Positions 1 through 10,900 are shown, counted from the first letter of the stretch. The stretch is 49,402 nucleotides of DNA from Candidatus Obscuribacterales bacterium (GCA_019747875.1 JAIEQI010000148.1:1-49402); one strand, 5' to 3'. The notes: generated by a model not told the origin, from the sequence alone. Program-made: numbers and translations.

Positions 1-69
1 TCACTACACTTCACCGTCATCGGGTTGTGTGAGGACTCTCACCTCCAGTTATTGAACATGCTCGGCACA

Positions 70-102
70 CAACAAAAAGGACGATGCCTGCATCGCCCTT
101 AC
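70..102 (-). terminator. Rho-independent terminator of the aminotransferase operon
   Basis: On the minus strand a 10-bp stem (AAGGGCGATG with CATCGTCCTT, one G-U pair) closes a CAGG loop and is followed at once by a T-rich tract (TTTTTGTTG). On the plus strand the G-U position is a mismatch, so the signal is directional. It lies about 25 bases past the stop of the last small ORF of the operon. Confidence 0.75.
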
Positions 103-126
103 ATTTGATTTGGAATGTGAGTTGCC

Positions 127-399
127 TTAGCGAGCAACCAACACGCGGTGATCCTGAACATTTCTGTGCTTGCGCGAAACATGACGACGCGGTCTTTCGC
201 AAACACCGGCATTGCCTCTGAAAAATGGGTCACGTCGATAATTTAATGACGGAGTCCATGTCCATTGCCCCGCCCCCGAGCGCAGGATTTCTTCCAAGAC
301 TGCAATACTTGCATCTTGGCGTAAGCAACGGGTAATAACGCTACGAAGCGATCTGCTTTTTCTACGAATAGGACAGATATGTCCGCGTCCGGCTGACAT
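127..399 (-). CDS. Hypothetical small arginine-rich protein (90 aa)
   Basis: Not recognised. The product is basic, with many Arg residues and three Cys, and has no signal peptide or membrane segment. Support for a real gene is contextual: the ATG at 399 has a GGAG eight bases upstream, the frame begins 36 bases after the 66-aa ORF on the same strand, and a good terminator follows the stop. Against it, the composition resembles a chance frame and no domain is visible. It would be the third gene of the aminotransferase operon if translated. Confidence 0.35.
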   Translation of the reverse strand: MSAGRGHICPIRRKSRSLRSVITRCLRQDASIAVLEEILRSGAGQWTWTPSLNYRRDPFFRGNAGVCERPRRHVSRKHRNVQDHRVLVAR

Positions 400-434
400 T
401 AGATTGACTCCAAAATTTCAAACCCGAGAAAATA

Positions 435-635
435 TTACACGACGCTGAGGAATGGTTTTTCCTTAGCAAAAAGTGGGTGTGTAATCACCCCTTCAGCCTC
501 ATAGGAAGCCAACTTTTGCTCTCTATCGCAGTGCAGGAAGTGTCTCATCGTTTCGACGAGTTCCTCTTGCGAAGCTCCTGATTCGGTGAGCTTCCTGAGT
601 CTATAGGAGAGAATTTGGTTAATTTCCGGTGCCAT
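435..635 (-). CDS. Hypothetical small protein (66 aa), coupled to the aminotransferase
   Basis: A 66-residue soluble, mostly helical and charged protein; not recognised. Its ATG overlaps the TAA stop of the upstream aminotransferase by one base (TAATG), the usual arrangement for translational coupling, and this is the main reason to accept it. The mid part (EELVETMRHFLHCD) looks like an amphipathic helix. No domain or function can be assigned; a role linked to the aminotransferase is only a guess from the coupling. Confidence 0.6.
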   Translation of the reverse strand: MAPEINQILSYRLRKLTESGASQEELVETMRHFLHCDREQKLASYEAEGVITHPLFAKEKPFLSVV

Positions 636-1966
636 TATTTCTTCTTTCTTCTCTTTTTAGATTTGCTATCAGCTTCAGCTTTTTCAGCAAGAATTCCTTC
701 AAGTGTGTCGACCATGAAATTGATTTGCGACTCAGTAATGATGAGTGGTGGCTCAATTCTGATTGTGCGATTGGAATTCATCGTGCCGGCAACCAGCACG
801 CCTCTGTGGAAGAGCTCAGCCTGTACAGCTTCACGAATGTCCTTGGCTTGGAACTCTAGACCAATCAAGAGACCACGTCCGCGTACATCCATGATGTACT
901 GTGGATACTTTTCCTTGAGCTCGTCCAGCTTGCGCATGAAGTAATTGCCCATAACCGCAGAACGAGCAGGAAGGTGTTCGTCAACGAGAACTTCAAGGGT
1001 TGCTGACGCCGCAGCACAAGCCAGCGGATTGCCGCCAAAAGTCGAGTTGTGAATGCTTGGATTCGGCTCGAGAACCTTCCAAATTTTCTTTGTAGCCATA
1101 AAGCAACCAATTGGCATTACACCACCACCGAGGGCTTTGGCAAGACACATAATGTCCGGAACGACACCTTCGTGTTCACAAGCAAACATGCGTCCAGTTC
1201 TGCCGAGTCCTGTTTGTACCTCGTCGAGAATCAGGAGCACGCCCTTCTTCTTGGTGAGGTTGCGAACTTTGCGCAAATACCCGACTGGTGGAACGTTGAT
1301 ACCGCCTTCACCTTGAATAGGCTCGAGGATAACAGCAGCAGTGTCTTTGGTGATTGCTTCTTCCAAAGCTTTGATATCGCCAAATGGAACGTGCTTGAAA
1401 CCATTGAGCAACGGCTCGAAAGGTTTGCGGAATACATCACGACCAGTGGCTGACAAAGCCCCCATGCTGACGCCGTGATAGGCATTTTTCGTGGAAATGA
1501 TCTCTGATTTGCCGGTAGCAAGGCGAGCCAGTTTCAGTGCGCCTTCTACGGCTTCAGTTCCGCTGTTGCAGAAGAACATATACTGAAGATCGCCCGGAGC
1601 TAACGATGCTAGCTGTTGGGCAAGATGTGCGGCCCATGGATTCAAGAGTTCTTGGCTGTGCAAGCAGACTTGATCGAGCTGAGCTTTAACAGCTTCGATT
1701 ACGCGTGGGTGACGGTGACCGACGTTGAATATACCGAATCCGCCGAGACAGTCGAGATATCGCTTGCCGTGATTATCGAAGGTATAAACACCTTGGTCGC
1801 GGAACTCAACAGCGCCTTCAGCCCCTGCGAGTTTTTGCGAATACGCAGTGTTCAGGTGATTGATTGAATTCTCGAGACAGTTCTCAGCAATACGCTCGTA
1901 ATGCTCAGGTCCATAATTGACTCTGGTAAATCTCTTTGCAGTTACTCTGCGCTTATAAACGGCCAT
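635..1966 (-). CDS. patA: Class III PLP-dependent aminotransferase, putrescine aminotransferase type
   Basis: Predicted cytosolic fold-type I PLP enzyme that moves an amino group from a diamine (probably putrescine) to 2-oxoglutarate. The 443-aa length fits the family. Seen in sequence: CLGGFGIFNVGHR at about 73-85, the phosphate-binding NSGTEA near 134-139, LEPIQGEGG near 214-222, the cofactor aspartate in LDEVQTG (Asp248) and the Schiff-base lysine in CLAKALGGG (Lys277), followed by STFGGNPLACAAA. These stretches read closer to E. coli PatA/YgjG than to ornithine or acetylornithine aminotransferases, but substrate specificity in class III enzymes is hard to call. The C-terminus ends in a Lys/Arg-rich tail, not typical of the family. 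It heads a minus-strand operon with two small ORFs. Confidence 0.85.
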   Translation of the reverse strand: MAVYKRRVTAKRFTRVNYGPEHYERIAENCLENSINHLNTAYSQKLAGAEGAVEFRDQGVYTFDNHGKRYLDCLGGFGIFNVGHRHPRVIEAVKAQLDQVCLHSQELLNPWAAHLAQQLASLAPGDLQYMFFCNSGTEAVEGALKLARLATGKSEIISTKNAYHGVSMGALSATGRDVFRKPFEPLLNGFKHVPFGDIKALEEAITKDTAAVILEPIQGEGGINVPPVGYLRKVRNLTKKKGVLLILDEVQTGLGRTGRMFACEHEGVVPDIMCLAKALGGGVMPIGCFMATKKIWKVLEPNPSIHNSTFGGNPLACAAASATLEVLVDEHLPARSAVMGNYFMRKLDELKEKYPQYIMDVRGRGLLIGLEFQAKDIREAVQAELFHRGVLVAGTMNSNRTIRIEPPLIITESQINFMVDTLEGILAEKAEADSKSKKRRKKK

Positions 1967-3250
1967 GACAGCTCACCACTTCTTTTCTATAGATGTATCG
2001 ACGGAAAGACTTCCCAATTTGTGCTCACAGCAAAGCCCGACTAATGTTAAAAGTCGCAACCCCGAACCGAACGCGAACAAGCAACTGCTCTGTTCAAGCA
2101 TCCTTTTCGAATAATTCAATTTGACATTGAAAAAAGCTGTGCGGTAACCGACTGGTGACGCTAACCAAATTTCTGTGCGTTTGTCTTCTTGTTACTCATA
2201 TGCACCTTACAGAATTCGTTCGCGAGGAGACTCAGTTCTGTTTTCTATTGCTTTCTATTTACAATGTACACGAATGGGCCATTTTCGGACAATGTGCAAC
2301 CTGTCCAAAAAATGAATCAAGAAATTCGCCACACTGTCTAAGAACTTGAAGATCGCTGCCTGGCAAGGGTTTTCAGCGTCGCCTTTTTAGAGCATTTTCG
2401 TAATTTCCGCTAATTCTGCAAATTTTGCACCCGAGAACCTGCATTATTAGCCGCGGCTCACTGTGGGTTTATACAGTTGGGATCGATTGAACGCACAGAA
2501 AAATATCAAATAGGCACCGAAAAGCGGCTTTATGAGACACAACCCATGAACGGCGACTCGGCAAATCCGCATCTATATAAGGAGTGATCGATATCGATAG
2601 ATCCCGTTAAAGCCGGCTCATACGCGGATATCGGACATCAATAGAATTGGCGTTTTTCCCTAAGCCCGATCTAACAATAGGGGTCGGAACGCCCAACGGG
2701 TTGATGACAGCAAGGATCGAAAGTTATACCAAATTGGAAATCAATCGCGCATTAATACATATCGGATTCGGACAAAGGCTGCCACAACAGGATATTGGGG
2801 AGCCGAGCGCTCTTGGCAGGAGCGAATCTACACGTTCCACCTGGCAGTATCTGGAGTTGAGCGGGGCTGGCATTCCAAGCCTTGCAAAAACGCATTTCTT
2901 TGCGGCCAACTGTCTACGAATCGCCCTTGAATTAGCCGGCCGCTTGGAAGACCCAACGCTTCATGGAAGCTTGAACATCGACTTACTTGTTCTATATAGA
3001 TGGATTGGAACGCTTGTGAAAGCGAGTCGATGATAGTCGAACGCCAACTCATCGACGCAGCCTCGAATAGACGACAAAGCAAAGCAAATAGCAAACAGGC
3101 AGCGGAACCTGAGAATCAAAGAGTTTCTAAAATTCGATTCATAACAGCGCATAACTGCTACATGCTTTTGGCGAATGTGACTTGTCATCCTGCATAATTG
3201 GAGCTTGAAAGATCGCAATTTATAGATGGGCGAAAAACACAGGAGAACTG
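1967..3250. other. Gene-poor 1.28-kb intergenic region
   Basis: No convincing gene. It must hold the divergent promoters of the aminotransferase (minus) and the TPR protein (plus). A TTGACA box lies at 2121-2126 without a good -10 partner. A stem CGCTG/CAGCG (2354-2358/2374-2378) followed by a short T-run at 2383-2388 could be a weak plus-strand terminator. A perfect 12-bp palindrome ATCGATATCGAT lies at 2587-2598. The longest plus frame (2647-3033, TTG start, 128 codons) has no ribosome site and no recognisable domain; it may be a decayed gene. Confidence 0.5.
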
Positions 3251-5413
3251 ATGAAGCGGCTAATTCTCGCACTGGCACTGACGCTGCCTTTAACATCACT
3301 GCTTTCCAGTCCCGCGACCGCAGGAACTCCAATGCCAAAGTCACTTCTTGATAAGTACTATCAAGGTGTTGCTTTCTTCAAGGCAGGAGATCTAGAGCAG
3401 GCAATTGTCCAGTTCCGAACAGTCGCATTAAGCATGCCCGAAGATCCACTGATTCACATCAGCCTGGCATCGGCATTGCAGCAGCATGGAGATGTCGAGG
3501 ACGCGATCGCTGAGTACAAGCGCGCCATCACGTTGCGACCATACGACGCATTTGCACGAGAGAGTCTCGGTCTTCTGCTGCAATCACAAGGGCAGACCAC
3601 CGAGGCGATCAATCAATATAACGAAGCTGTTAAACTGCGCCCTGACGTTCCTCTTTTGAGAATGAATCTCGGTATCGCCTCGCGCATAAGTGGAGACCTC
3701 GATACTGCTATTGCCCAGCTGCAGCAAGTCGTTCAAGCATATCCAGACAACCTCAAAGCGCGCTCGCAACTAGGGGCAAGCTTTCAGGACAAGGGGCAGT
3801 ATCAGCAAGCCATTAATGAGTATCAGCAAGTCATCTTGCACGATCCCAACAACTTTTCCATCCACTACAACATGGCATCAGCTATGATGGCACTCAAGAA
3901 CTATCCTGGTGCCGCCAACGAGCTGCGCAAAGCTATTTCGATTGACTCGACCGTAGCCGAAACGCACGCAACATTGTCACGATGCTTGACGGCTCAAGGA
4001 TTGTTGAAAGATGCAAGTTCATCATTGCGAAATGCTATTGCATTGAAACCGGACAACGCTGAGTGGCATGCTCAGCTCGGCAGCTTGTTGTACAAACAAA
4101 AAGACATCAAGAACGCTGGCACCGAGTTCCAAGCCGCAGTGCGCATCAATCCAAAAGACATGGACAGTTTGTATAGCTTGGGCTTCATACAGCAACTTCA
4201 AGGCAATCTGGATGGAGCGCAAACTTGCTATACGCAAGTAATTGCATCCAACCCAAAGAACGCGAGCGCCCACTACAACCTCGGTATCATCAAACAGATC
4301 AACAAACAACTGGGCGATGCAGAGCAAGAGTTCAAAACTGTTTTGACGTTAAATCCTGATGACGGCGCCGCGATGATCAATCTCGGGCGTACCTATCTAA
4401 TGGGTGGAAACGTCCAACAAGCGATCGATTTTTATCGCCAGGGCCTCAGCCTTGTCACCAACGATCCAGGCGCCTATGTCGAACTCGGCACAGCACTGCT
4501 AAAGACGAAGGATCTAATTGGCGCTCGGTCGGCTCTGGAAGCAGCGCTCAATCTGAATCCGGACCTCAAACAGGCGCAACTGACACTAGCGAGCGTGGAG
4601 GAACAAAGCGGCAATTTTACAAAAGCTGAATCAATGCTTCGCAAGCTGCTGGCAGCCAATCCTGATGATGTCGATATTCTGGAAGACCTTGCCGAAAATC
4701 TGGACGACCAGAACAAAACGGAAGATTGCATCGCTCTGTACCAGAGAATAGTACAGCTGAAACCGCGAGACCCAGACGCGTTCAACTCGCTTGGACTGGC
4801 GCTGCAGAAACACAACGATCTTAACGCTGCCATGTCGATGTTCCGTAAAGCCGCGGAGATCAATCCCAAGTTTATCGACGCCCACGTCAATATCGGCAAC
4901 ATTTACCTGGCACAGCAGAACTACACTGAATCGGTTCGCGAATATCAGCAAGCTGTTGATCTCGATCCACAGAGCACGATGGCACACTACAATCTAGGTC
5001 TTGCCCTGGTCGGAGCCAACGATGTCGAAGGGGCTCTAGCTCAGTATCAGGAAACACTTAAGATCGATGCCAACTACTCAGCGGCACATTACGCACTGGG
5101 CGTTCTTTACATGAAGCAGAATAATGACGCCGATGCAATTAGTGCATTCGAGAATTATCTAGCCATTGCACCCTCTGGTCCATACAGCCAGCAATCAAAA
5201 GACAACTTGAGCAAGTTAAAGCCGGCCGCTCCGATGCAGCTTGATGCCAACAACCAGACAGGGGCTCCCAATCCAGGAGCTGCGCCACCAACGGCGACCG
5301 GCGGACCGCCAGTCGCTCCGCCGATCAACGGCAACCCGGCCGGAGCACCCAACGCACCACAAGCGGCACCACCCATTCAGTCCGGAGGCGCATCGCCCGG
5401 TGCGGTCTACTAA
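3251..5413 (+). CDS. Secreted tetratricopeptide-repeat protein (720 aa)
   Basis: A long TPR solenoid, probably exported. An AGGAGA ribosome site sits just before the ATG. Residues 1-24 are a signal peptide (Lys-Arg, hydrophobic core, cleavage near ATAG). From about residue 36 to 655 the chain is an almost unbroken run of 34-residue TPR units; the recurring signature is Y/H-x-N-L-G-x(2,3)-L with A and NP at the unit ends. The last 65 residues are a Pro/Gly/Ala/Gln-rich unstructured tail. TPR arrays act as protein-protein scaffolds; no catalytic motif is seen. It is followed after 3 bases by a glycosyltransferase and then a peptide deformylase on the same strand, so the three are probably co-transcribed. 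Confidence 0.9.
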   Translation: MKRLILALALTLPLTSLLSSPATAGTPMPKSLLDKYYQGVAFFKAGDLEQAIVQFRTVALSMPEDPLIHISLASALQQHGDVEDAIAEYKRAITLRPYDAFARESLGLLLQSQGQTTEAINQYNEAVKLRPDVPLLRMNLGIASRISGDLDTAIAQLQQVVQAYPDNLKARSQLGASFQDKGQYQQAINEYQQVILHDPNNFSIHYNMASAMMALKNYPGAANELRKAISIDSTVAETHATLSRCLTAQGLLKDASSSLRNAIALKPDNAEWHAQLGSLLYKQKDIKNAGTEFQAAVRINPKDMDSLYSLGFIQQLQGNLDGAQTCYTQVIASNPKNASAHYNLGIIKQINKQLGDAEQEFKTVLTLNPDDGAAMINLGRTYLMGGNVQQAIDFYRQGLSLVTNDPGAYVELGTALLKTKDLIGARSALEAALNLNPDLKQAQLTLASVEEQSGNFTKAESMLRKLLAANPDDVDILEDLAENLDDQNKTEDCIALYQRIVQLKPRDPDAFNSLGLALQKHNDLNAAMSMFRKAAEINPKFIDAHVNIGNIYLAQQNYTESVREYQQAVDLDPQSTMAHYNLGLALVGANDVEGALAQYQETLKIDANYSAAHYALGVLYMKQNNDADAISAFENYLAIAPSGPYSQQSKDNLSKLKPAAPMQLDANNQTGAPNPGAAPPTATGGPPVAPPINGNPAGAPNAPQAAPPIQSGGASPGAVY

Positions 5414-5416
5414 GAA

Positions 5417-7297
5417 TTGGCTAGTCCGAAAGAGAATCCTCACATTGCAGTCAAGGAGCAGTCCGCTGAGTCACCGGCAGACGAGCTGACCTCACTTGAA
5501 AGCACGAAGCTGGCTGATAGCAAAAAAACTGCAGCTATGGACCGCGGAAAATATTTCTGGCCGAGTTTAGTCCTTTTGGCCGGCGTGCTTTCCTACATAC
5601 CGTGGCTAGGATCCTATGGTCCGCTTGATCCAACGGACAGTTTTTTCTTAGAATCCGGGCGGGAATCAATTGAGCTAAATCAGTATCTATTGCCACTGAA
5701 CAATTACGTTCCATGGCTGGACAAGCCGATCCTCTTCTTCTGGATGGTGGCTGGATCCTACAAATTGTTTGGCATAAACGTATTTGCCGGAAGATTACCC
5801 GCTGCTCTTTCTGCGATTGCAACGGGTTTAGTAATTTATGCCGGCTGCCGTCCGATGCTTCGAAGAAAGATCGCCGCACTGGCAGCTATCATCTTTTTGG
5901 CAAATCCGCTCAGCTCAATAATCGGTCATGTCTGCCTAACTGATATGACTCTTTGCCTGTTTCTCACTGGCAGTATTCTTTTCTTGTTCAAAGGGAGCAG
6001 ATATGGCTCCACAAAAGACCTGATAATTGGTTACTTCAGTCTTGCCTTCGCAGTTTTGAATAAGGGACCGATAGCCCTGATACTTTGCGGACTTGCATTC
6101 CTTCCCTACTTCTTGTCTGTCTCCAAAGGCGTCAAGGATTTCGCCAAAACAGTTCTCTCAATCAAACCTCTGATTGGAGTAGGAATCGTTTTGCTCCTCA
6201 ACTTGCCATGGTACGTCGCGGCATCAATCGCAACGGATGGGCGCTTCCTCTATACATTTTTCTGGGAGCAAAACTTTGGAAGAATGATGGGAACGGTAAA
6301 TCATCAAGGACCATTTTGGTTCTACATCCCCGTTTATTTCTGCGGGCTGTTTCCCTGGTCACTCCTTAGCTTATCCGCCCCCGGGATTTTGAGAAGCGCA
6401 TGGAAGGGATTCGCGCCTTTCGCACGAAAAGCTGATTCCCGAAAATCCGCGGGGCGCACGTCATCGGCGAACGATCTCAGCAGCGCAGAAGCATCCAATT
6501 CGACCGATTCGATCACTCAAGATCTACAATCCGCCAAAAGACAACAGCTCCTGAATGATCGAGGAGCGGCGGAGAAACCCGTCCACAACACAGCGGCATT
6601 CATACGCCTGTGCACAACATGGTTCATTACTGTCATTACTCTCTTTTCGATCATCAAAACAAAGCTGCCCACCTACATCTTGCCTGCAATCCCCGCGTTT
6701 GCGATTCTAGTAGCCGTGCAGCTCGAACATTTCTTCCGGCTAAAACTAGCTCGCAAATTACTGCCTGCAATTCTTATCACCCTGCTAGTGACGGTCGGAA
6801 TTACAGTCGCGCCTTTAGTTCTCCGGGGATACGTTAAGGAGATCGCAAGTTCAAGCATGTGGCTTTTGGGTCCACTTGCGCTTATCCTCTCTGTCTTCTG
6901 GTCAGGCTTAGTGCAAGGTCGTACTAGAAGAACCACTCTAGCCCTTTGCCTGTGTGCACTTCTTGCATGCGGTATCGTCGTTCCGCGCGGATTGAAAGTG
7001 TTCTACCAGGCCAGGCAGGTCGGATTCTCCGGACTGGTTCTCAAAGCAAAAGAAGCAAACGCGAGCATCGCGATGATCTCCGCTGAAGAACCATCAGTAC
7101 CGTGGCTTACGCACAAACCAGTTTCGCGGTTAATGAACGATAATGACGCAAAGGAATTTCTAGCGAAGAAGCCCGCACCTCATTACGTTTTGATTCCTCG
7201 AGAAATGCTGCCCAGGCTCGATTGGTTCCACAATGGTGCAACGTATGTCGCAGATAGCGGCAAGTGGCACTTGTATTCAGTCAACTCTGCGCAGTAG
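5417..7297 (+). CDS. ArnT/PMT-like membrane glycosyltransferase (GT83 type)
   Basis: Polytopic inner-membrane glycosyltransferase that uses a polyprenyl-phosphate sugar donor; family examples modify lipid A, lipids or glycans. Family marks: an early loop with DPTDSFFLESGRE (about 73-85), KPILFFWMVAGSYKLFG, NKGPIALIL, WEQNFGRMMG, the extracytoplasmic GPFWFYIPVYFCGLFPWSLL, and KLPTYILPAIPAFAIL, with about a dozen hydrophobic helices. A hydrophilic insert of about 70 residues rich in Ser/Ala/Asp (roughly 330-395) interrupts the membrane core and is unusual. The start is uncertain: TTG at 5417, directly after the TPR stop, gives a polar 40-residue N-terminus, while ATG at 5540 would begin just before the first membrane helix; neither has a good ribosome site. 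The acceptor is unknown. Confidence 0.8.
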   Translation: MASPKENPHIAVKEQSAESPADELTSLESTKLADSKKTAAMDRGKYFWPSLVLLAGVLSYIPWLGSYGPLDPTDSFFLESGRESIELNQYLLPLNNYVPWLDKPILFFWMVAGSYKLFGINVFAGRLPAALSAIATGLVIYAGCRPMLRRKIAALAAIIFLANPLSSIIGHVCLTDMTLCLFLTGSILFLFKGSRYGSTKDLIIGYFSLAFAVLNKGPIALILCGLAFLPYFLSVSKGVKDFAKTVLSIKPLIGVGIVLLLNLPWYVAASIATDGRFLYTFFWEQNFGRMMGTVNHQGPFWFYIPVYFCGLFPWSLLSLSAPGILRSAWKGFAPFARKADSRKSAGRTSSANDLSSAEASNSTDSITQDLQSAKRQQLLNDRGAAEKPVHNTAAFIRLCTTWFITVITLFSIIKTKLPTYILPAIPAFAILVAVQLEHFFRLKLARKLLPAILITLLVTVGITVAPLVLRGYVKEIASSSMWLLGPLALILSVFWSGLVQGRTRRTTLALCLCALLACGIVVPRGLKVFYQARQVGFSGLVLKAKEANASIAMISAEEPSVPWLTHKPVSRLMNDNDAKEFLAKKPAPHYVLIPREMLPRLDWFHNGATYVADSGKWHLYSVNSAQ

Positions 7298-7377
7298 GCA
7301 ATTTCATCGTGAAGAATTATGCTGCCACTCCAAATGACCGCACGGAATCTAGAACTCAGTCAGCACAGGAAGGCACG

Positions 7378-7914
7378 GTGCGCGAAGTGCTACTGCTCGG
7401 GGATCCAAATTTGCGCACTGTTTCAGAACGTGTAACGGAATTAAACGACCCAATATTGCAGGAAGAAATTCGCGAGCTACATAAGCGGCTGGAACTGTTC
7501 CGTTCCGAACACGGCTTCGGGAGAGCCATTTCAGCGCCTCAAATTGGAATCCCAAAACGCTTTATCGCCATGAACCTGAACGGTGAGTTGCACACCATTA
7601 TCAACCCCGAACTGATCTGGAAAAGTGACGAGCAATTCACCATGTGGGACGACTGCATGAGCTTTCCTTCGCTTCTGGTCAGGTTGCGCAGACATAAATC
7701 TATCTCAATTCAATATGAAGATGCAGAAGGCGTGTCACACTCATGGAACGAACTGCCAATTGATATATCGGAGTTGCTACAGCACGAAATAGATCATTTG
7801 GATGGAGTTCTAGCCGTAGATCGAGCAATAGATCGCGACGCAATCGTAGAGCGCGGCGCCTTTGAATCCATGAAAGAGTATTTCGCAAAACAAGTAGATT
7901 ACACGATCAGTTGA
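7378..7914 (+). CDS. def: Peptide deformylase, divergent
   Basis: Metalloenzyme that removes the formyl group from the N-terminal methionine of new proteins in the cytosol. The GTG at 7378 is chosen because AGGAAGG lies just upstream and the protein then begins REVLLLGDPNLR like ordinary deformylases (178 aa); longer frames from 7264 or 7309 are open but lack support. All catalytic residues are present: Gln55 in ISAPQIG, Cys93 in DDCMSFP, and His136, Glu137, His140 in QHEIDH. Motifs 1 and 2 depart from the usual GxGLAAPQ and EGCLS, so this may be an extra or specialised copy rather than the main one. It is the last gene of the TPR-glycosyltransferase run and converges with recG. Confidence 0.85.
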   Translation: MREVLLLGDPNLRTVSERVTELNDPILQEEIRELHKRLELFRSEHGFGRAISAPQIGIPKRFIAMNLNGELHTIINPELIWKSDEQFTMWDDCMSFPSLLVRLRRHKSISIQYEDAEGVSHSWNELPIDISELLQHEIDHLDGVLAVDRAIDRDAIVERGAFESMKEYFAKQVDYTIS

Positions 7915-7987
7915 TAGTCGCAGGCTGCGGCGGCCGGAATAGCACAATCTACCGTGCATCTGAGCGGGCGGCCAGAGGAATTAGACA

Positions 7988-10900
7988 TTAGCCAGAGCTG
8001 ATCAGGTCGGTTTTCTCGCCGCTGTTTTTGGTCGAGAGCAGGCGTTTCAATTGTTGATGCTTTTCTAATTCGGGATCTTCTTTGACTATTTCGATCGCGA
8101 TCTTTCGTGCTTCCTCTAAAATCTTGGCGTCTTTGACTATGTCGGCGAGCAACAGGTCCGGCATTCCTGATTGCCGGACACCAAGGAATTCGCCAGGTCC
8201 ACGCAGTTCGAGATCTTTCTCTGCGATTACGAATCCGTCGTTGGTTTGGCACATGATACCGAGTCGCTGTCTTGTCATTTCTGATTTCACATCAGCAACC
8301 AGATAACAGTATGATTGCTCACCTCCACGTCCGACCCGACCGCGCAGCTGGTGCAATTGGGCTAGCCCGAAGCGGTCGGCGTTTTCAATTACCATCACCG
8401 TGGCATTTGGAACATCGACCCCAACTTCAATTACTGTTGTTGAAACCAGGATTTGAAATTCGCCCTTGCGAAATTCTTCCATGACCTTGTCTTTTTCTTC
8501 AGGCTTCAGTTTGCCATGCATCAAGCCAATCTTGTACTCGGGGAACACACTCGTCTGCAATTTCTCGAACTCAGCGGTTGCCGCCTTCGCGGAGAGCGTC
8601 TCGGATTCCTCGATCAGCGGAAATACGATGTAGACCTGCCGCCCTTTCAAAATTTCCATTTTGATATTTGCATGCAGATCGCGCTTGCCGCTTGCTTTTA
8701 CGAGTTCCGTTTTGATCGGCTTACGGCCTGGAGGCAGCTCGTCAATTTCCGACACATCCAGATCGCCATGCAAGGTAAGCGCTAGTGTTCGTGGAATCGG
8801 CGTGGCAGTCATTGTCAAAAGCTCTGGATTTTTTCCCTTTGCCTTCAGCTGCGCACGCTGTTTCACTCCGAATCGATGCTGCTCATCGATGACCACAAAC
8901 CCCAAATTGCGAAATTCAACATCGTCCTGAATTAAAGCATGCGTTCCAATGGCGACGTGAACCTGTCCATTTTGCAGGCCTTGTTGAACCTGCCGTCGTT
9001 CCTTCACACCTTGCTTTCCAAGCAAGAGCGCGCAGTTCAAGCCCAAGGGTGTGAGCCATCTCTGGAACTGCCTGAAATGCTGCTCGGCCAAGATTTCGGT
9101 CGGCGCCATCACCGCAGCCTGAAATCCATTTTCCACCGCGACCAAGGATGCCATAGCAGCAACAACCGTTTTACCCGAACCGACGTCACCTTGCACAAGG
9201 CGATGCATGGGGTGCTCAGATGCCAGATCTGAAGCGATTTCTCCGAACACGCGCTCCTGTGCTCCGGTCAGCTTGAACGGAAGCAGCTTTCTGAATTCCG
9301 TGATCAACTTGCCTTCACTTGCTTCCATCGCAATCGCTTCGTTCTGCGATTGAAAGCGATGGCGCCGCATTGCCAGTTGCAGTTGCGAACTTAAAAGCTC
9401 ATCAAAAACCAAGCGTTTGCGAGCAGCTTCCTTCTGATCCTCATTTTCAGGGAAATGAATTCCCCACAACGCGCTTTGAAGATCCAGCAGTCCAGATTGC
9501 TCGAGAATGTATGGTGGCAGAGGGTCATTCAAAACGGATACATGCGTTTCAAGCGCGCTATGAATGATGCTACGCAAAACGCGCAATGACAAACCATCTG
9601 TTAGCGGATAAACCGGCACGAGTCGACCAGCATGCAACGAATCGATTTCCTCATCCGCGCCAGCTAAGTTGCCGAGGATCTCCAATTCGGCGTTTTTCAG
9701 TTGCAGCCTGTTCCCATAACTGTCGCGCTCGGCCCTTCCCGACGCCATCACCTGTGCACCCTTCGGATACGAGTTTTTATAGCGGTCAAGCAGATACTTA
9801 TTCGACTTGCCGCCGATGAATTTACTAACGGTAATGCTGCCGGTACCATCATTTATAAGAATACTGACTATGGAAATATTGCCCTTCTTTGACTGAAAGG
9901 CGCCCACGCTCTTTATAGTACCGAATATGGTGACATCTTCACCAGGGCGAACATTCCGAATAGGCATATGGTGTTGGAAATCCAAATGCTGTCGCGGATA
10001 ATGGCGTATCAAATCCTCCGCAGTGTGAATGTCGAGACGGGCTAATAGTTCAGCCATCTTAGGTCCAACACCTTTAACGTACTGAACGTTCACCGATTGT
10101 GGATCCTCATTCTTTGTTGAAGGTGCAGGAGCAGGTCTAGAAGAATTATTACTCTTTTCCGGGCGCTTGGCAGAATTATCGTTTTGATAGTTTGGTAGCG
10201 GCGAGAGAATGACGTCCCGCCCACTTATTACGGCGGCATCCTCCTGTTCGAGCGATCGGACAGGACGCCCTGTTAACTTCTCTTTTGCGTTGTTAACCGA
10301 ATTATTTCTATTCTCGGCCGAAACGATAACGGTCGGGTCAGGTACGGCATTTTGTCTAATTTGCATCCGCTGAGCTGACAGCGGCGAGCTTCCCTCAGGA
10401 GGCTTTCCAGCGCCGGCAGGCTTAGATGGGCCGATGTCCGGCTTAGCAAGCTTCCTTGCACTTCCAGCATTCCCAGGACTGGCAGCGGTGCCCACGCCGC
10501 TGCCAGCTCTTCCGGCAGGCTGTCCACCGCTGTTCTTCGGCTTTCCAGTATCGCTTGTCCTCGACTTAGGCAGCTTCTTTCCGGGCGCGTCTTTGGAATC
10601 CGGCGACCTGTCTGAACTTCGATCGGCAGGAGTTCGCCCTGGCGAATTTGGCTTGCCGGATCCGCCTTCACTTAGATTTCCAGCGCTCGGTGTCTTCAAA
10701 GTAGGCGCCGGTGCATAAGGCGAGGCGCCACGCTGCGGTTCACTTGGACGTTCCCCCTGGCTATAAACGGGATAGTGCTTGGAAGGGTCCGGCTCGAAAT
10801 GCATGTGAACCTTTGGACTTGCGGCCGGCTCGTCTGATTTTGCAGCCTTACCAAAGAGTAGCTCCTCAGTTCTACGTATGATCGATATACGAGCGCCGAC

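Noticed and set aside
635..1867. Several plus-strand frames of 76-134 codons
   Set aside because: All are antisense shadows of the aminotransferase gene.
2647..3033. 128-codon plus-strand frame with TTG start in the gene-poor region
   Set aside because: No ribosome site, no recognisable domain, and competing open frames on the minus strand over the same bases.
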